From the NCBI GenBank assembly GCA_000467715.1, contig AJFK01000890.1, forward strand, positions 1 to 64,000: DNA of 64,000 nucleotides. The letters are read 5' to 3'. Positions within the stretch are counted from its first letter, which is position 1, and every line of letters begins with the position of its first letter. The notes beneath the pieces are model-generated. The model saw nothing but the letters and a program-made list of their open reading frames with translations. It was not told where the DNA came from and did no database searches. The position numbers and the translations under genes are program-made. This stretch comes from Hysterium pulicare CBS 123377 (Eukaryota > Ascomycota > Dothideomycetes > Hysteriales > Hysteriaceae). Positions 46,601 to 59,240 of this stretch are shown here, piece after piece.

Positions 46601-48177
46601 GGATTTCATGTTCACCTTGAAAGCCCGTATGGGCAAAGACGACTTACCGGCCTGTGGATGTTTAAATGGTTCTGCGGGGTGAAGAGATTTAGCCAAAGGC
46701 TTCACTATGGTTGAGCTCTCGATTAAGCAGTTTAACTCAGCAGAAAACCATTCCGAAGACATAATACAAAGAACTTGGTGAGAAATTGATGTGAATGATA
46801 AGCCGGTAAAAAGCGTCATAATTGCGCCTCCTTCGATTTCGACCGTCGTCATTTGAGCCTCGATTCCTAGGAAGTGTATCCGCTTTCCGCAAAAGTTTCG
46901 TGATCGCTGTCATAAGATGGAAACCCCGGAACCTCCGAGGCTATAAACACCACTTGATTAAAACCTAGAGTAGATCAGCACCTGAGCATCATGCCAATCA
47001 TAAGCCATATGCCTCTTGAAATAGCTGTGAAGGCGTTTTGACATTTGTGATCTGTTCTGAGCTTTCCGCCAGTAAGCACCACTAATCCATTCAATCACAA
47101 CCCCAAGATCCAGATGTCGGCAAGGACACACGGGAACATGACGAGATATGACAGTGTTTTGCGGTATGCCGAGGTAGCCGATACCGACCATTCTGAGACA
47201 CGTTCGGCATGTGGCTGACAGCTGATGACTTTTGGAGCAAGAGGCCACAAATATTCACTCGATGAGGTGTACAATGGGTGTAATAAAAAAGCTGGATTCC
47301 AGGCCGCGCATCAACGTCGTTATAACTCTTCTTGCTGTTCGCGTACATCGCTTGATCTGAGTTATGTGATTCCAGAAGCGTATCTAGTCCTCAGCGGACG
47401 TCCAAGTTGTCGTTTAGACAGCCTTCTGTTGTTGGATGTCCAGAAAATGTGCAGCACATATGTCGTGTGAGGTGAAACCCCGTGGAAGTGGCGTGGTAGT
47501 GTTGACAACGTGACATTAGACTTATTCTAATGGTTTTAGTCATGCTTCAAAGCCGCCGAAAGGCGGCTGCAAAAGTGCCGTAGAAAATTCTTGGCGGTCT
47601 CGATATCCCCCAAAAGATGCTCGAATCAAACCAGATCCAGCTCCATGGGGTACAAGGAGTACGACTCCAGCTGGCATGCGGAACCTTCTTCCATTCCCAA
47701 TCATATGGTATTTTTCGGATACACACTCTCTTGCCGCGACGCCTGATTCCAGAACAGGAAGTGATCAATTGAAATTGACTTGGATGGATCCACGTGGCTA
47801 CGTTAACAGAAAAGTACCGACATCAAATGAGTTGGTATTGGTTACCATCTCTTTCTGCCCAACGCTTTTTGACGGATAGTTCAAAACCATCTGGTCCATC
47901 ACCATTCTTTACAATTGCAAGCAACTGATTGGTGCGTCAAGGGCTCTGGAAACCCGGGGACGGGGAGGAAAAGAGACCAAAGTGATCGCCCAACATGCTG
48001 AATTATGTGACGATCCGTCCACGTGCTCCTCGCCAGCGGGGATAGAGTTTCTGAGGCTCTGGCGGCATTGACTTAAAGAGTACAAATGAAGTGGCACTTG
48101 TGATAGGGTTCCTGACAACTGCAGTATACTTCTCATGCTTGGAGAAGCTATGAATTGCAGCGAGGTGATTCGCACGA
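43694..48177. other. Long gene-poor stretch
   Basis: About 4.5 kb without a gene I can support. The longest frame (minus, 45849-45295, 184 residues) has no recognisable motif. A plus-strand frame at about 46000-46261 without an early Met reads like protein (SEWSPGLGPDVVLDQNYC) and may be a relic. A frame at 44647-44832 ends at a donor-like GTATGC but has no matching acceptor. Confidence 0.4.
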
Positions 48178-49520
48178 GTGCCCCGCAGCTTGCATCTGCT
48201 TACAAGACCTTGGTTGCGGAATCAAGGTCTTGGAACAAAGACTCCACCAGGAGAGTTGAGGTTATCCGGACTAGGTAATGGAGCATGGATGATGGATGAT
48301 GGGCGCCTTCAAACGCTCCACCATGCCACATTCTTTGTTCCCAGAATTCGCACCTGGCGCCGACTCCAGATCGCCAAAGTCGGTCTTACTGGCTGCGGAG
48401 GCATCGTGCGAGCTTGTTTGAACGCAGCGGTCTGCCGAACGACGGTTCAGCACGCTCTGGCGGCGTGCCATGGGAGGGGGATCTGCTCTGTCAAGCGACC
48501 ACCAGAGGTGATTCGCTGCATGTCAAGGACTTTGCCAGAGGACTGGGTACCCATCCGACGAGTAAGAAGCGCGGAGCCGGTCCCTCCATGAGCCACGCCG
48601 AGCGCCAGCAATGAGGTACGCGGTGGTGAAGACACGCTAAGCGATGCGCGTTGCGTTTTTGGGGATTTCGGAGCTGCGCCGACTTGAATGGAAGAGAACA
48701 TGGGATAAAATGCCGCTTTCAATAGCCTGATGAACCTCGTAGCTGGACCTTGTCAAGAGTCGCCATGGAGGCTGCGTCAGCTCCTGCTCGCCGTCGTCTC
48801 AAGGGCAGCATAGAGATGGAATCCACAGCAAGTGCGCAAGATCGCGACCGGCCTTCAGACAGAGCATGCCGCAGTTGATGAGGAGCTTGATGAAAGTGGG
48901 CGAGAGAAATGCGACCGCGTCCACGGACTGCAGAACGGCCCCCGATGGCTTGAGCAGTCCCCCACGCTGCCTCGACCCTCAGCTGTGCTCGCCAAAAGCC
49001 CGACACAGCCAGTAGGAGGCCCGACCAGCAGCCAACACGGGCCATTTCCCCAGCGATCGTGGCCGGTGGCATGAACAAAGCCCTCCGTGTCGTTGGCGGC
49101 AGCGGGAGCGTTGGAGGTCGCTCGACGTGGCCGCATTTAAGGCCGACACTGCTTCGAGAGTCAAGACTCAACAGGTACACATGTCACCACGGCCCAGCAT
49201 CTGTGAGCCGGGACAGGCCTGCACAACGACAATGTGATTGCGCGTGCCAGAAGCCGCAAAGGAGCCCCAAGGCCCACCGCGAACTCGGCGGCGCACTACC
49301 TATCTCTGCCCTCTGCCCTGCAAGAAGAGAGACCCGTAGCTGTGCGACCCTTTTGGTGCCTCCGCTATCAGAATTCGTGCGCCGGCCAGATTCCGTAGGG
49401 CGCTGGGCTCGCGGGCGGCGAGCTAGGCGAACCCCAGCGCACATCCAGGCAGTTCGCGCTGCTGTGCCTGCTTCCATGCCTTTCCTATCTCACCCAGCTT
49501 TAGCTCTTCCACACACCTCA
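48178..49520. other. GC-rich island with overlapping frames on both strands
   Basis: Clearly richer in G and C than its surroundings. Open frames of about 90-155 codons overlap on both strands, which follows from the low number of stop codons in GC-rich DNA. None shows a domain, so I call no gene. It may be part of the upstream region of whi3. Confidence 0.4.
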
Positions 49521-50403
49521 TAGCCTTCTCCCTCCCCATTTGCTCCTCTGCCTCCCGCTCTAATCTCTCTCTCCCATCAAATGCTGCTCTGTACTTCGTC
49601 GTCCTCCCTCTGCCATCCTCCCCTTCTAACCCACCACGCTGACTCCTCGACTTGTCGCCACGGCTGCAGTTGTCACTTTGGCTGCAGTGTTCTTATCATT
49701 GGTTCAGCCTCTCAGCCTTCCCGCTAGGCTTTTCAAAGAACGGCGCGAAACGCCTTCCGAGCAGGCAGGCCTGAGTCCTCTCGAGTCCATCACCCCCCAT
49801 TCTGCCCATCCATTTAACATCATTGGCTTCGCAGCCGTTTTTCCAACCATCCAGCAACTCGTGCTGCATGCGCATTCCTTGACAAGCCGCTCACAGTCTA
49901 GCGCCCCACGATATTCGACGTCTTATCCTCCCGCCTGCTTAAACCTAGGTCTCATATCTTGCGCCGCCGCATTTTTCGACCTCTGAACCGCATCGCCTGG
50001 TACCGCGTCGCATCGCAAACCCAAACCTGCGCATCGTCTTCCAGCGCCCGGAGAATCATACACTCTTTGCAGCTTTGGTCTGGTACTGCGCAGGGCTGCA
50101 TCCTTCGCTTTCATCACTGCAATTTGTTTTGATTGAAGTTCCACGCCAATCATCCAGCATTCGCGTGCGATCCCCCCAGAACCCTCGCCCAACACTTTTC
50201 CCGGCATAACGACGTTTCGAAGCTGTTTTACACCCTAGATTGGTTTTCTTCTCCGTCGTTCTACGGCATAGATTCACTACCCATACATTCTGGCCCGCAT
50301 AACTCGGTAGATCCTCTCGCTTCCGCATCTCGACCTCGCCACGAACCGCCTCCGACTCTTTGTCTGAACCAGGACGCAAGACAACGGCAGAACAAAGGGA
50401 AGC
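49521..50403 (+). promoter_or_regulatory. Long pyrimidine-rich leader of whi3
   Basis: Almost 900 bases upstream of the whi3 start are rich in CT tracts (such as CTCTCTCTCCC near 49560) and hold upstream frames, the longest 49678-49986. Such leaders are common for regulated fungal genes. Transcript start and any uORF effect are inferred. Confidence 0.45.
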
Positions 50404-52155
50404 ATGGCCGGTGGGCCGAGCCCGAGCAGCACAAGTCCTTCGAACCTCTCCAACAGTCCGTTCCTTCACGGCTCTTTCAGCTCAACGTCTTCGTCGCCGC
50501 CTAAGCAGGCATTTTCGGCGCAGAACACCATGACGGCAGACGTCTTTTCCGGATCGCATGCGTATAACTTGCCAGCACCTATTGGGGAGCGCCGGGCCCT
50601 GGAGAAGAACGGCATGACTTTACTATCGTTCAGCGAAGCCGAGTCCACCCCGGACTCGAAAGCCCCGCCCGCCATTTTTCTGCGCAAACTGCCGAGTAAT
50701 AGCGACAGAGATGCCGTGCGAAATATACTACTATTCGCAAAGGATCTCATTGATTGCGAGCTTGTACCATCATCAAAATATTCCGATGACAAGGGGTTTG
50801 CATCCGCCGTGGCCAGGTTTCGGACTTTGGATGGTGCTAAAGAAGCACGAAACCTCCTGAATGGAAAACGTAACGCTTCTAACGATGCCAATATCATCGT
50901 GGAGCTGATTCAAGATGGCCTCCCAGGAGCTATTGGATCCAGGAGGAATACCGTTGACAGCACCTCTTTGCGCCAAGGGTCAGTGTCCGCGGCATCCAAC
51001 ATTTCGACTAACGGGCAGAGTAATGGCCGACAGTCATCGCGATACAATGGTACTTTTCAGAATATGGAGAAAATGTCCCCGCCGAACGGCACTCCAGGTC
51101 TTGGCAACGGCGAATTCCCGGTTCAAAACCTCTTCTCCCCAACTTCACCTGTGCACACGTCCTTCAACCACCGTAATTTAGGGAAGTCCGTCATCAACGA
51201 TGAAGCCGACGATGAGACTGAAGGTTTGCTGAAAGAGTCAATTGGGTATGGCGCCAGCGCCCAGCCTGTTCAAGCTTCTATACCTCGCCGGACAACAAAT
51301 CCATCAATTCCCGTAACCAGATTCGCTTCTTTGTCTCTTAACACGAATGGCGCGACCGGAATCAGCTCTCCACCCTTGTCGAATTTTGCTTCTCCTCGTT
51401 CTGCCGCCACAATGCAGTCGCCGAGCGCGGCGATGTCTGCCATGTCCCCACACACAATCCCCTCTACTATGAACGGCATTGGAACGAATACTGGCTATCA
51501 GCAATTTTCACAGCATTTCCCTCGGCATAATTATCCTCCTGTCAATCCTGCAGATCAAAACCCCCCGTGCAACACTCTTTATGTTGGGAATTTACCGATC
51601 GATACTTCCGAGGATGAACTAAAAGCTATGTTTTCTAAGCAACGCGGCTATAAGCGGTTGTGTTTCAGGACTAAGCAAAATGGTCCCATGTGCTTTGTTG
51701 AATTCGAGGATATTTCATTTGCTACAAAGGCGCTAAACGAACTCTACGGGCATCCTTTGCATAACAGCGTTAAAGGGGGTATTCGGCTAAGCTTTTCAAA
51801 GAATCCTTTAGGCGTTCGGACCGGTCAGTCCACCAGCATGGGATCCGCATCCACTGTGCCTCCCGCAACTCCAATGACCGGCTTTGGCGGTAACTTGGCA
51901 GCTCCACCCGGGTTTGCAACTGCCACAGGCCCTCCGCCAGGACTCTCTGCCCCTCCAGGGCTTTCTACTCCTGTTCATACGAACTCAAGCTCCAACTTTG
52001 GAATGTATTCTAATGGAGGATTTGGATTGAGCGGAGCCGATATGGCCAGTCCTATCAGAAGCCAACCCCTAGGGGCAGGTCTAGCCACTACAGTTTCCGG
52101 CGGTGGTTTTGGTGGAATGAGCGGGAACTACCCCCAATATATGATGGGACGTTGA
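50404..52155 (+). CDS. whi3: Whi3-like RNA-binding protein
   Basis: One uninterrupted exon of 583 residues. The N-terminus is Ser-rich. A first RRM-like domain lies near residues 95-170 (PPAIFLRKLPSNSDRDAV, FASAVARFRTLDGAKEARN). A long disordered middle is rich in Ser, Asn, Pro and Gly. The well-kept RRM lies near residues 395-475: RNP2 NTLYVGNLP, RNP1-like GPMCFVEFED, then SVKGGIRLSFSKNPLGVR, the typical Whi3 ending. The tail is Pro/Gly-rich (PPGFATATGPPPGLSAPPG). Whi3 binds mRNAs such as G1 cyclin transcripts, forms condensates and sets cell size and nuclear timing in yeast and Ashbya. No polyQ tract like that of Ashbya is visible. Confidence 0.9.
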   Translation: MAGGPSPSSTSPSNLSNSPFLHGSFSSTSSSPPKQAFSAQNTMTADVFSGSHAYNLPAPIGERRALEKNGMTLLSFSEAESTPDSKAPPAIFLRKLPSNSDRDAVRNILLFAKDLIDCELVPSSKYSDDKGFASAVARFRTLDGAKEARNLLNGKRNASNDANIIVELIQDGLPGAIGSRRNTVDSTSLRQGSVSAASNISTNGQSNGRQSSRYNGTFQNMEKMSPPNGTPGLGNGEFPVQNLFSPTSPVHTSFNHRNLGKSVINDEADDETEGLLKESIGYGASAQPVQASIPRRTTNPSIPVTRFASLSLNTNGATGISSPPLSNFASPRSAATMQSPSAAMSAMSPHTIPSTMNGIGTNTGYQQFSQHFPRHNYPPVNPADQNPPCNTLYVGNLPIDTSEDELKAMFSKQRGYKRLCFRTKQNGPMCFVEFEDISFATKALNELYGHPLHNSVKGGIRLSFSKNPLGVRTGQSTSMGSASTVPPATPMTGFGGNLAAPPGFATATGPPPGLSAPPGLSTPVHTNSSSNFGMYSNGGFGLSGADMASPIRSQPLGAGLATTVSGGGFGGMSGNYPQYMMGR

Positions 52156-53516
52156 TTGACTATCAACGAAATGCGGCTCATCCGCCGTTATGTTTGATGT
52201 ACTTGGAGTTCGCGGGCGCATTCGTCACTTCAACTTTCTGTCGCGTCCACTGCTGCGTTATATCCTGTCGCTTCGGTCATTGCGCGGTGTTCTGTTTGTT
52301 CTTTCTTCTTTACATTTTCGTTTCCCAGTTTTCATTCTGGCACGGGCATGGGTACTGGCGTGAAACTCTATCGACGACCATTGCGTCTGATTGGGGGTAG
52401 GCTACGTTTCAAGCATACAGCGATGATTCCCCCTTGTGCGGTTTTTCTTTCGGGATTTCTGCTTGGAACGGGGCGTATTGGATGGGGTCTTTCATGGCTA
52501 TATTTTGGAGCATCCTAAAGGTTACGTTTGTCAGTTATCTTCTTCCAGCTTGTCTTAGCACGGACACGGAAAAGCACGTTCTGCTGGACTGGTGCGCATG
52601 AGTATTTGAACGGAGGGATATGTGTGGGACGGTTCTTCGATGGGATGCTTCTCGAATCTTTTCATTCATTCGACGCTTGCCGTTTACTCTGCGGTTGACG
52701 GGTTTGTCATGACAGCGTCACTTCGCTTGTGTTCATCTGCGACGGAGTTTTGAATCCCATTGGCCTAGGAACACATTGGTACGGCGCTACTACTTGCAGC
52801 AGTGCATGGCTTGGATCGTATTTTTGATGGAGCAGACATTGTTGTGGTTCTTCTCTATTGCATGGCGGCTTATGTGTTTTGAGTGATTATTTTTCCATTT
52901 CCCCTCAGGGTGCTTTGTGCTGGTCATGACTATCTAGATTCATGTTATGCTCCGCGGCATTTATGAAGCCTGGGGTGAAATCCTGTCCTTACTGCGTACG
53001 TTCCTCCTAGCATCTACTTGGATTTCTCTTAGCCCCCGATCGATGGAGGTTCGACAACACTTTATTCTTTCATGAACTTTCAACTTTGGGACATTAGAAT
53101 GGAACCATATGCTGCGCCTAATAAAAGTCATATTGGAAGTCGACGAGCAGCCTTGGATAAGTGGCCCTATGATATGTGACTGATGCCAAAATGTGTCCCA
53201 CGTCGTACCAAGCTCATTCTCTATTTCGGAAAGGAACACACGTGCATATGCACTCTTAATTTTGTCCTTTTAAAAATAGATGATAGGTACAGGCAAAGAT
53301 CTGCACTGCTTCAATGCAGACCTAAGGTACGAGCATGAGACGCTATGCACGTGATAAGTAAGTGCTTAGCGCTAAAGTTCCATTGTGCCAAGCCGTGTAC
53401 AAACGAATTTCTTCAACATTCAACAACCTCCATCTTCAACACCTTTCAATTGCTATACAAATACTTTCTACTTCGTTATCTGACCCTATGTGATAACCGT
53501 TCTGTCGCATTACACG
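52156..53516. other. 3' region of whi3 and upstream region of mS45
   Basis: Consistent with a long 3' UTR followed by a promoter. No other feature recognised. Confidence 0.5.
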
Positions 53517-54934
53517 ATGCCTCCACTATTACGGCCCGAAAAACTCGGTCCTTCACTCCTTCACTCCTGTTTGTCTCTCCGCCCTCAACCTCTCAGTCTA
53601 GCATCCCGAACAACGCGGGAATTCTCGCAAACACCATGTCAGCAAGTCACACGAATGAGGAGAAGGATGTACGCCTGGATGAATGGCCCGGGTGCCAACC
53701 TTCGTAACCCATTGCCCAACTCAACGAATTACCTCGGCGCATACGACAGAAACGGGACTTTGATTCGTGCGCGTGGGAGACAAGAACAGGCCGACGAGAA
53801 CGCAGAAAAGAAAGAGCCTGACAAGGCTGAAGGCGGGGAAACGAAGTCAGAAGAAAAAGCGGGTGAAGAAGGGGAAGAGAGTATGGATGAGTTAGACAAG
53901 GAAGTTCTAAGACAAGAGGTAGAGCAACGGAAGATGAAGGGCAAGAATGGAGATAAGGATAAACTTCCACCAGAATCCCTCGAGGACTTGAGGCCATTCC
54001 CACTAAACAAGACTTTCAGGAGTCAACCTGTTTTGAGCGAGGAATTGCGAGAGGCGATATATCAGCGGGTTGCTAGAGATGGCGCCACTGTATCGCTTGC
54101 GAGTGTCGAATTTGGTGTCTCAAATGAAAGAGTTGGTGCTGTAGTGAGATTGAAGCAAATCGAGAAGGAATGGTTAACACAGGTCAGTCGTCCACTTCTA
54201 TCTTTTGATCCCGTTGATTTGCATGATGAGACACAAAACAATTCGATTAGTCTTTAAGACATCCCACATGGTTACAAAACTTTTACTATGCTCTTTCTGA
54301 TCCAGTCTATTCTCTCGACATTCATTTTCGTTCTATGGGAAATGGCATCATTGCTAACCATGATAATTAGGGCAAAAAACTCGCAACTCCCTATTCTAAA
54401 GCAGTTCTCGGCATGCTCCCCAAAACACCGTACATTGATCCTACGAAACCCGAAAACAAAAACAAACGCCCTGTGGTCCATGAATCCATCAATGACCTTA
54501 TTGTCCATCCCGCGACGCGCCAACAGCTTTTCGTCCCAGTAGCCGAGTCCCGCCAATTCACTCGTGTAGATGCTGGTAAAGCATTCGATAATGACCTCCT
54601 GCCCGCAGACGACCGCATCCCGCATCCCGAACTGGTGCTCGCAGAGCGAGAATTGGCATCCGGTCTGAGTCACCAGGAACGCCAAAAGCTAGCCCAAGAA
54701 CGGGCGGAAAAGGAGCAGGAGAAACGGGAGAGAGAAGAGGCGAGGAGGCAGGCACAAGCAAAGAATCGCCGTGTCATTCCTGGTAGGCGGTGGGACTTTG
54801 TTTTCCAAGATGTCAGCGTGGAGAGTGTAGGGAGGGATGGCCGAGCTCCAAAGGGTGTGGGTTGGAGATATGGAATGCCGCACGAAGATCGGAAGAAGGG
54901 CCAGGTCAAGATTCCGACAAAGGTTGAGGGGTAG
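53517..54934 (+). CDS. bot1: Mitochondrial small-subunit ribosomal protein mS45 (Mrps35/Bot1 family)
   Basis: Exons 53517-54182 and 54371-54934 (188-nt intron) give 409 residues. The N-terminus (MPPLLRPEKLGPSLLHSC, SLASRTTREFSQ) is a mitochondrial targeting peptide. Next is RRRMYAWMNGPGANLRNPLP, a highly charged linker, then PFPLNKTFRSQPVLSEELRE, VSLASVEFGVSNERVGAVVR and LPKTPYID, which match the eukaryotic mitochondrial regulator (Bot1p) family. A long Glu/Arg helix precedes RRWDFVFQDVS near the end. It is part of the mitoribosome small subunit and needed for respiration. I prefer Met10 of the open frame as start, because the targeting peptide begins there. Confidence 0.88.
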
Positions 54935-55435
54935 ATGGGGGTTTGTAACATAATATTCTCCCGTATTTGGGAAAACTGTAGCATACTTATCATTCTGTTC
55001 TGAGTCAGTTGTATCATACATGCAGCTGGCTCTCACCGCCGGCAGCTCCAAGATATAGAGCTTGTTCGTCACTTTAGAATTCTTGTCAAGTAACGGCCCT
55101 TTTTGGACTCTACTGATACTTCTGCTTTACTTCACATTGCGATGGTTTCCAATCCAATAACATTCTGCTTCACCACTTCATTAAACTTGAGCTTTTTGAG
55201 CCAAGGATGAACAAATCATGTGCAGAGATGCTGCTGGCTTTTAAGGCCTTTCATGAGGCGTGAAAACTCGATGTTGGTCTTATGCGGAGGACTATAACCT
55301 GCAAGGGCCATCCATCGCAATATCAGCACAGCTTTCATTGCTTTGAGCATGATTCTTTGAATTGTTCACGTCCCGTACTTTTCTTCTTTCCTATGGGCTC
55401 ACAGTCGTGAAAGTCTCGTACGATATCATTCAAAT
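54935..55435. other. Convergent 3' spacer
   Basis: Lies between the stops of the mS45 gene and the SND2 gene, which converge. Nothing else seen. Confidence 0.5.
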
Positions 55436-56117
55436 TCACCGATATTGCATCTTCTGCCCACCCCTCTTCTCCATCTTCTGCTGCCGCTTACTAGTCGGCT
55501 GAGGCACACCAGCAGCATCCGTACCCGCAAAACCTTGCCTCGCACCCATAAAGGTCGTATATGCAAGCCAGGCCGAGTAAGCTGGTATAATCGCCTACAC
55601 AAGACATGTCTCATTAGTTGGCATTTCTAGAAGCGCGGAGCCTTCCACCCTCCATCACGGTGAGTCGGGAATATGTTTCACTCACCCACCACCACCAAGC
55701 CCAGTCGCCCAAAACTGCAGCTAGAACTACACAACCATAAGTCCAGTATAGAATGTCCCACATGTATTCGGTCAGCCCCTTGGCGTCCAGATCTTCGCCG
55801 CTGCGTCGCAGTTCGCCGGGCCCGGAGCCGTACGTGGGGCGGCCTATGCGCTCGAATTGGAACTGGATGAAGAAGGCTGGGAGAGAGAGTATGATATAGA
55901 GGATGAGAGATTTTCGAGTGAATGAGGAGTGCCAAATGAAGCACCGTAGTAAGATGAAGAGGCCATGGATCGCGAGAGTAAGGTAGAGTGTTAGATTTAA
56001 GCGGGCGGTATTGCGGGTTGCGAGTGTTTTGGCCGCTTTCTAAGGGCGGTCAGTATTGTTCGAGCATGTTGAATGTTGAATGTTCATCGATGTTGTATAT
56101 AGACGTACCTGAGCCAT
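55436..56117 (-). CDS. snd2: SND2/TMEM208-family ER membrane protein (DUF788)
   Basis: Exons 56117-56109 (only MAQ), 56039-55686 and 55594-55436 give 173 residues. After MAQ comes KAAKTLATRNTARLN, then helices LAIHGLFILLRCFIW and SLILYIILSLPAFFIQF. The family signature IGRPTYGSGPGELRRSGEDL and GLTEYMWDILYWT is present, then WWWWAIIPAYSAWLAYTTFM and a basic end (KMEKRGGQKMQYR). Snd2 helps insert proteins with central or C-terminal signals into the ER independently of SRP. The nine-base first exon is supported by clean GT-AG borders and by the family N-terminus. Confidence 0.9.
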
Positions 56118-56646
56118 GATGGTGAGATATAGACGGGGCGCCAATATGTGATGTTCACCCATTCACCTTCGGTTTGACATGTTTAGACGGCGGCGGATTT
56201 CGAAAGGGTCCGTGCATCCGCCCTCCAACCCATCACCACAACATCAAGGCGCGAAGAACTACGCACCAACAACCTCTACTCACCCAACCTCGACACACGG
56301 CGTGATTTTCTTGTTCGTTCGCAGTGCAGCGTCAAGGATGCCTTACTGATATTCCATCTTCTCTTCTCTAGGCTTTGTGGCACTTTGGCAATCAGCTTTG
56401 TCCGACTGCACGCTGAAAGCGTCACCTACGAACAACCGCTTCACCTCCGAACCATCACCTAATTTCTACACAACAGTCTTGCGAACTCATATAGAACCGC
56501 ATTCATGATCAGGACCATCCAATACCTCTTCTCTTCGTTCGAAACCACCTTCTCTATGGGCATATCCATGCCTGTAGCCATCTCGCAGTGAGCATCTCGA
56601 TAAACGCCGCCCGCCACCTTCGCCTACCTTGGATCCGGCCGTGAAG
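56118..56646. promoter_or_regulatory. Shared divergent promoter of snd2 and bimA
   Basis: 529 bases between two divergent starts. Rich in CACC and CAA blocks. No specific factor site can be named. Confidence 0.6.
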
Positions 56647-59240
56647 ATGGTGCCCTCGAACACTTGCATTGCAGCCCAACTGCGGCAACTGATATACTAC
56701 CACCTTGACAACGACCTGTTGGAAAACGCTCTCTTTCTAGCCAGTCGACTACAAGGCCTTGAGCCTAAGAGTCCAGACGCCGCTCACCTCCTCGCGCTAT
56801 GCAATCTCCGACTCGGTCGATTAAAGGCTGCGCACGACTGTGCCAGGGAACGAGGACTCAGAGGACAACACTTGGGATGCGCGTATGTCTTTGCGCAAGC
56901 CTGTCTGGAGCTGGAGAGATATGGAGATGGGATCGGAGCCTTAGATCGAGCGCGAGGACTTTGGGGTGGGAGGAACCATTGGAGTGAGCTAATCCACACC
57001 CATTGAAAACGCTCTGAATGGCAGACTAATGACATCCAAACCAGACAAGCACTCCGAGATCTCACGGCGACATCTTCCTGACGCGGCGGCGGTTAACTGC
57101 CTCCTCGGCAAGCTATGGCGAGCACACGGCGATTCGAAGAAAGCGGTGGACTACTTCGTCGAGGCGCTCAAACTAAACCCTTTCATGTGGGACGCATTTC
57201 TTCAGCTATGCGACACAGGTGCCGTTGTCCGGCCGTCGAATATCTTCAAGATGACTCCAGAAATGATGGCGTTCCTTTCTCACTCTACAGGCCTTTCTAC
57301 TGGCACTGCTTCACCTCCAGAATCTATTCAGCAGGAGCCATCGGCGGGAAACAAGAATCCTTTCATTGCAACCCCGGAAATCGACCCTTTCAATCCGTCT
57401 ATTCGTACCGGCAATGACATTGGTCTTAACTTGGGAGGGTCAAATCTACTGTTGAAGCTAAACGGCAACAACCCTGCTATGAATGGAAATGGGAATGGTT
57501 CACACTATCCCGACGTCGAAACACCCACCTCGAATGGACAAAATTTCGAGGATGATGTGATGATGGGAGAAGTTGGAGGACCGGTGATTAGCGAACACGG
57601 GAATGAAGCACCTCAGGCTCCGTCCAGGAAGCAACGGACATTGCAATCCTTTATCGATTCTGGAGTCGAAGCGCCGAAGATGAGGCCTATAACGACGAGA
57701 AATAGACCGAAGACGGGCTCAGAAACGTCCGAAGCAACAGAGATTCCGAGACCAATTGGTCAAAACGGCCATAAGAGGACTATATCGGGACATGCGGCGC
57801 AACCAAATGGTACATCACAACAGACGGATCCGACTGCTGCACCACAAAGGCGAAGTGTCAGACTCTTCAATCAGATTAGCCAAATTAGACCTTCGAGCAG
57901 CCGGCTGGCGGCTGTGACAGTGCGGGAAGCTGAGACAAGGGAACGGCGCGAATTGAGGAAAGTGAAAGCGACCGGTACTCGAGGCCGCATTACAGCCACG
58001 TCAACGGTGGGGAGAGTAGTGAGTGGGAACAGGAAGCCTGTCGATTTGACGGATGCCCATTCGAAAGACCTGACAAAGCTACCAAACGGAACTGCTGCAG
58101 GATTACCACCTATTCCTAGAATGGCCTCCATAGCACCATCTCAAGAGCCGTTAAGAGAACAAGAAGCCCTCCAATGGCTTCTGGATCTCTTATGCAAACT
58201 CGGAACTGGATACGCCAATCTCTCTCGTTATGACTGTCAAGCAGCCCTCCAATACTTTTCCTCGGTCCCAACTCAACAACGCGATACACCATGGGTGCTA
58301 GCTCAAATTGGGAAGGCATATTACGAGCGTTCTTCATACGCAGAAGCCGAAGATGTGTTCCTTCGCATCAAAAAGCTCGCGCCGGCTAGGATGGAAGACA
58401 TGGAAGTTTATTCGAACGTTCTATGGCAGTTGAAAAAGGAGACGGATCTCGCATATCTAAGTCACGAACTCATCGAGCAAGATCGCCTTTCCCCGCAAGC
58501 TTGGTGCGCAATCGGTAACTCATTCTCTCTGCAACGCGAACATGATCAAGCTATCAAGTGCTTCAAGCGCGCTACGCAACTCGATTCGAAGTTTGCATAT
58601 GCATTCACACTGCAGGGGCACGAACATGTAGCAAACGAGGAGTTCGATAAGGCACTTTATGCGTACAGGTGTGCCATCAGTGCGGACTCGCGACACTACA
58701 ATGGATGGTACGGGCTGGGTCAAGTGTATGAAAAGATGGGCAAATATGATGTTGCCGAACAGCATTATAGGTCCGCTGCACAGATTAATCCCACGAATGC
58801 GCTTTTGGCTGTTAGGATTGGTGCTGTGAGTTCTTCCTTTCTCAACCCCCCTTCCTTGTCATTATCGTACTGATGAGAAACAACAGGTTCTCGACCGACT
58901 CAAGAAGACCAGCCTGGCCCTAATCCAATACTCGCATGCCGTAACTCTCGATCCTCGCTCCAATCTCGCCCGTTTCCGCAAAGCTCAAGCTCTCCTCAAA
59001 CTCCGACAACCCCGTGACGCCCTCACCGAACTCGAAATCCTAAAAGATTCCGCCCCCGATGATGCAAATGTTCACTTCATGCTAGGAAGATTGTATAAGA
59101 TGATGAAGGATAAACCGAGTGCGATCCGCCATTTTACGGTTGCCTTGAATTTGGATCCCAAGGCGAGTCAGTATATCAAGGAGGCGATGGAGAGTTTGGA
59201 GGAGGAAGAAGGGGAGGACTGGAGTGATGATGAGAGGTGA
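56647..59240 (+). CDS. bimA: Anaphase-promoting complex subunit Cdc27/BimA (APC3)
   Basis: Exons 56647-56983, 57045-58825 and 58887-59240 (two 61-nt introns) give 823 residues. The N-terminus SQLRQLIYYHLDNDLL-type block (here AAQLRQLIYYHLDNDLLENA) is the Cdc27 dimer region, followed by two TPRs (AAAVNCLLGKLWRAHGDSKK). A disordered, Ser/Asn-rich middle of about 300 residues follows, then a run of TPRs: QWLLDLLCKLGTGY, IGKAYYERSSYAEAEDVF, AWCAIGNSFSLQREHDQAI, AYRCAISADSRHYNGWYGLG, QVYEKMGKYDVAEQHYRSA, and HFMLGRLYKMMKDKPSAIRH after the last intron. The acidic end is typical. APC3 is part of the ubiquitin ligase that triggers anaphase and binds Cdc20/Cdh1 IR tails. Confidence 0.94.

Noticed and set aside
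48719-49523. Frames of about 150 codons on both strands
   Set aside because: They overlap on opposite strands inside a GC-rich island and are Arg/Ala/Ser-rich without motifs, as expected from composition.
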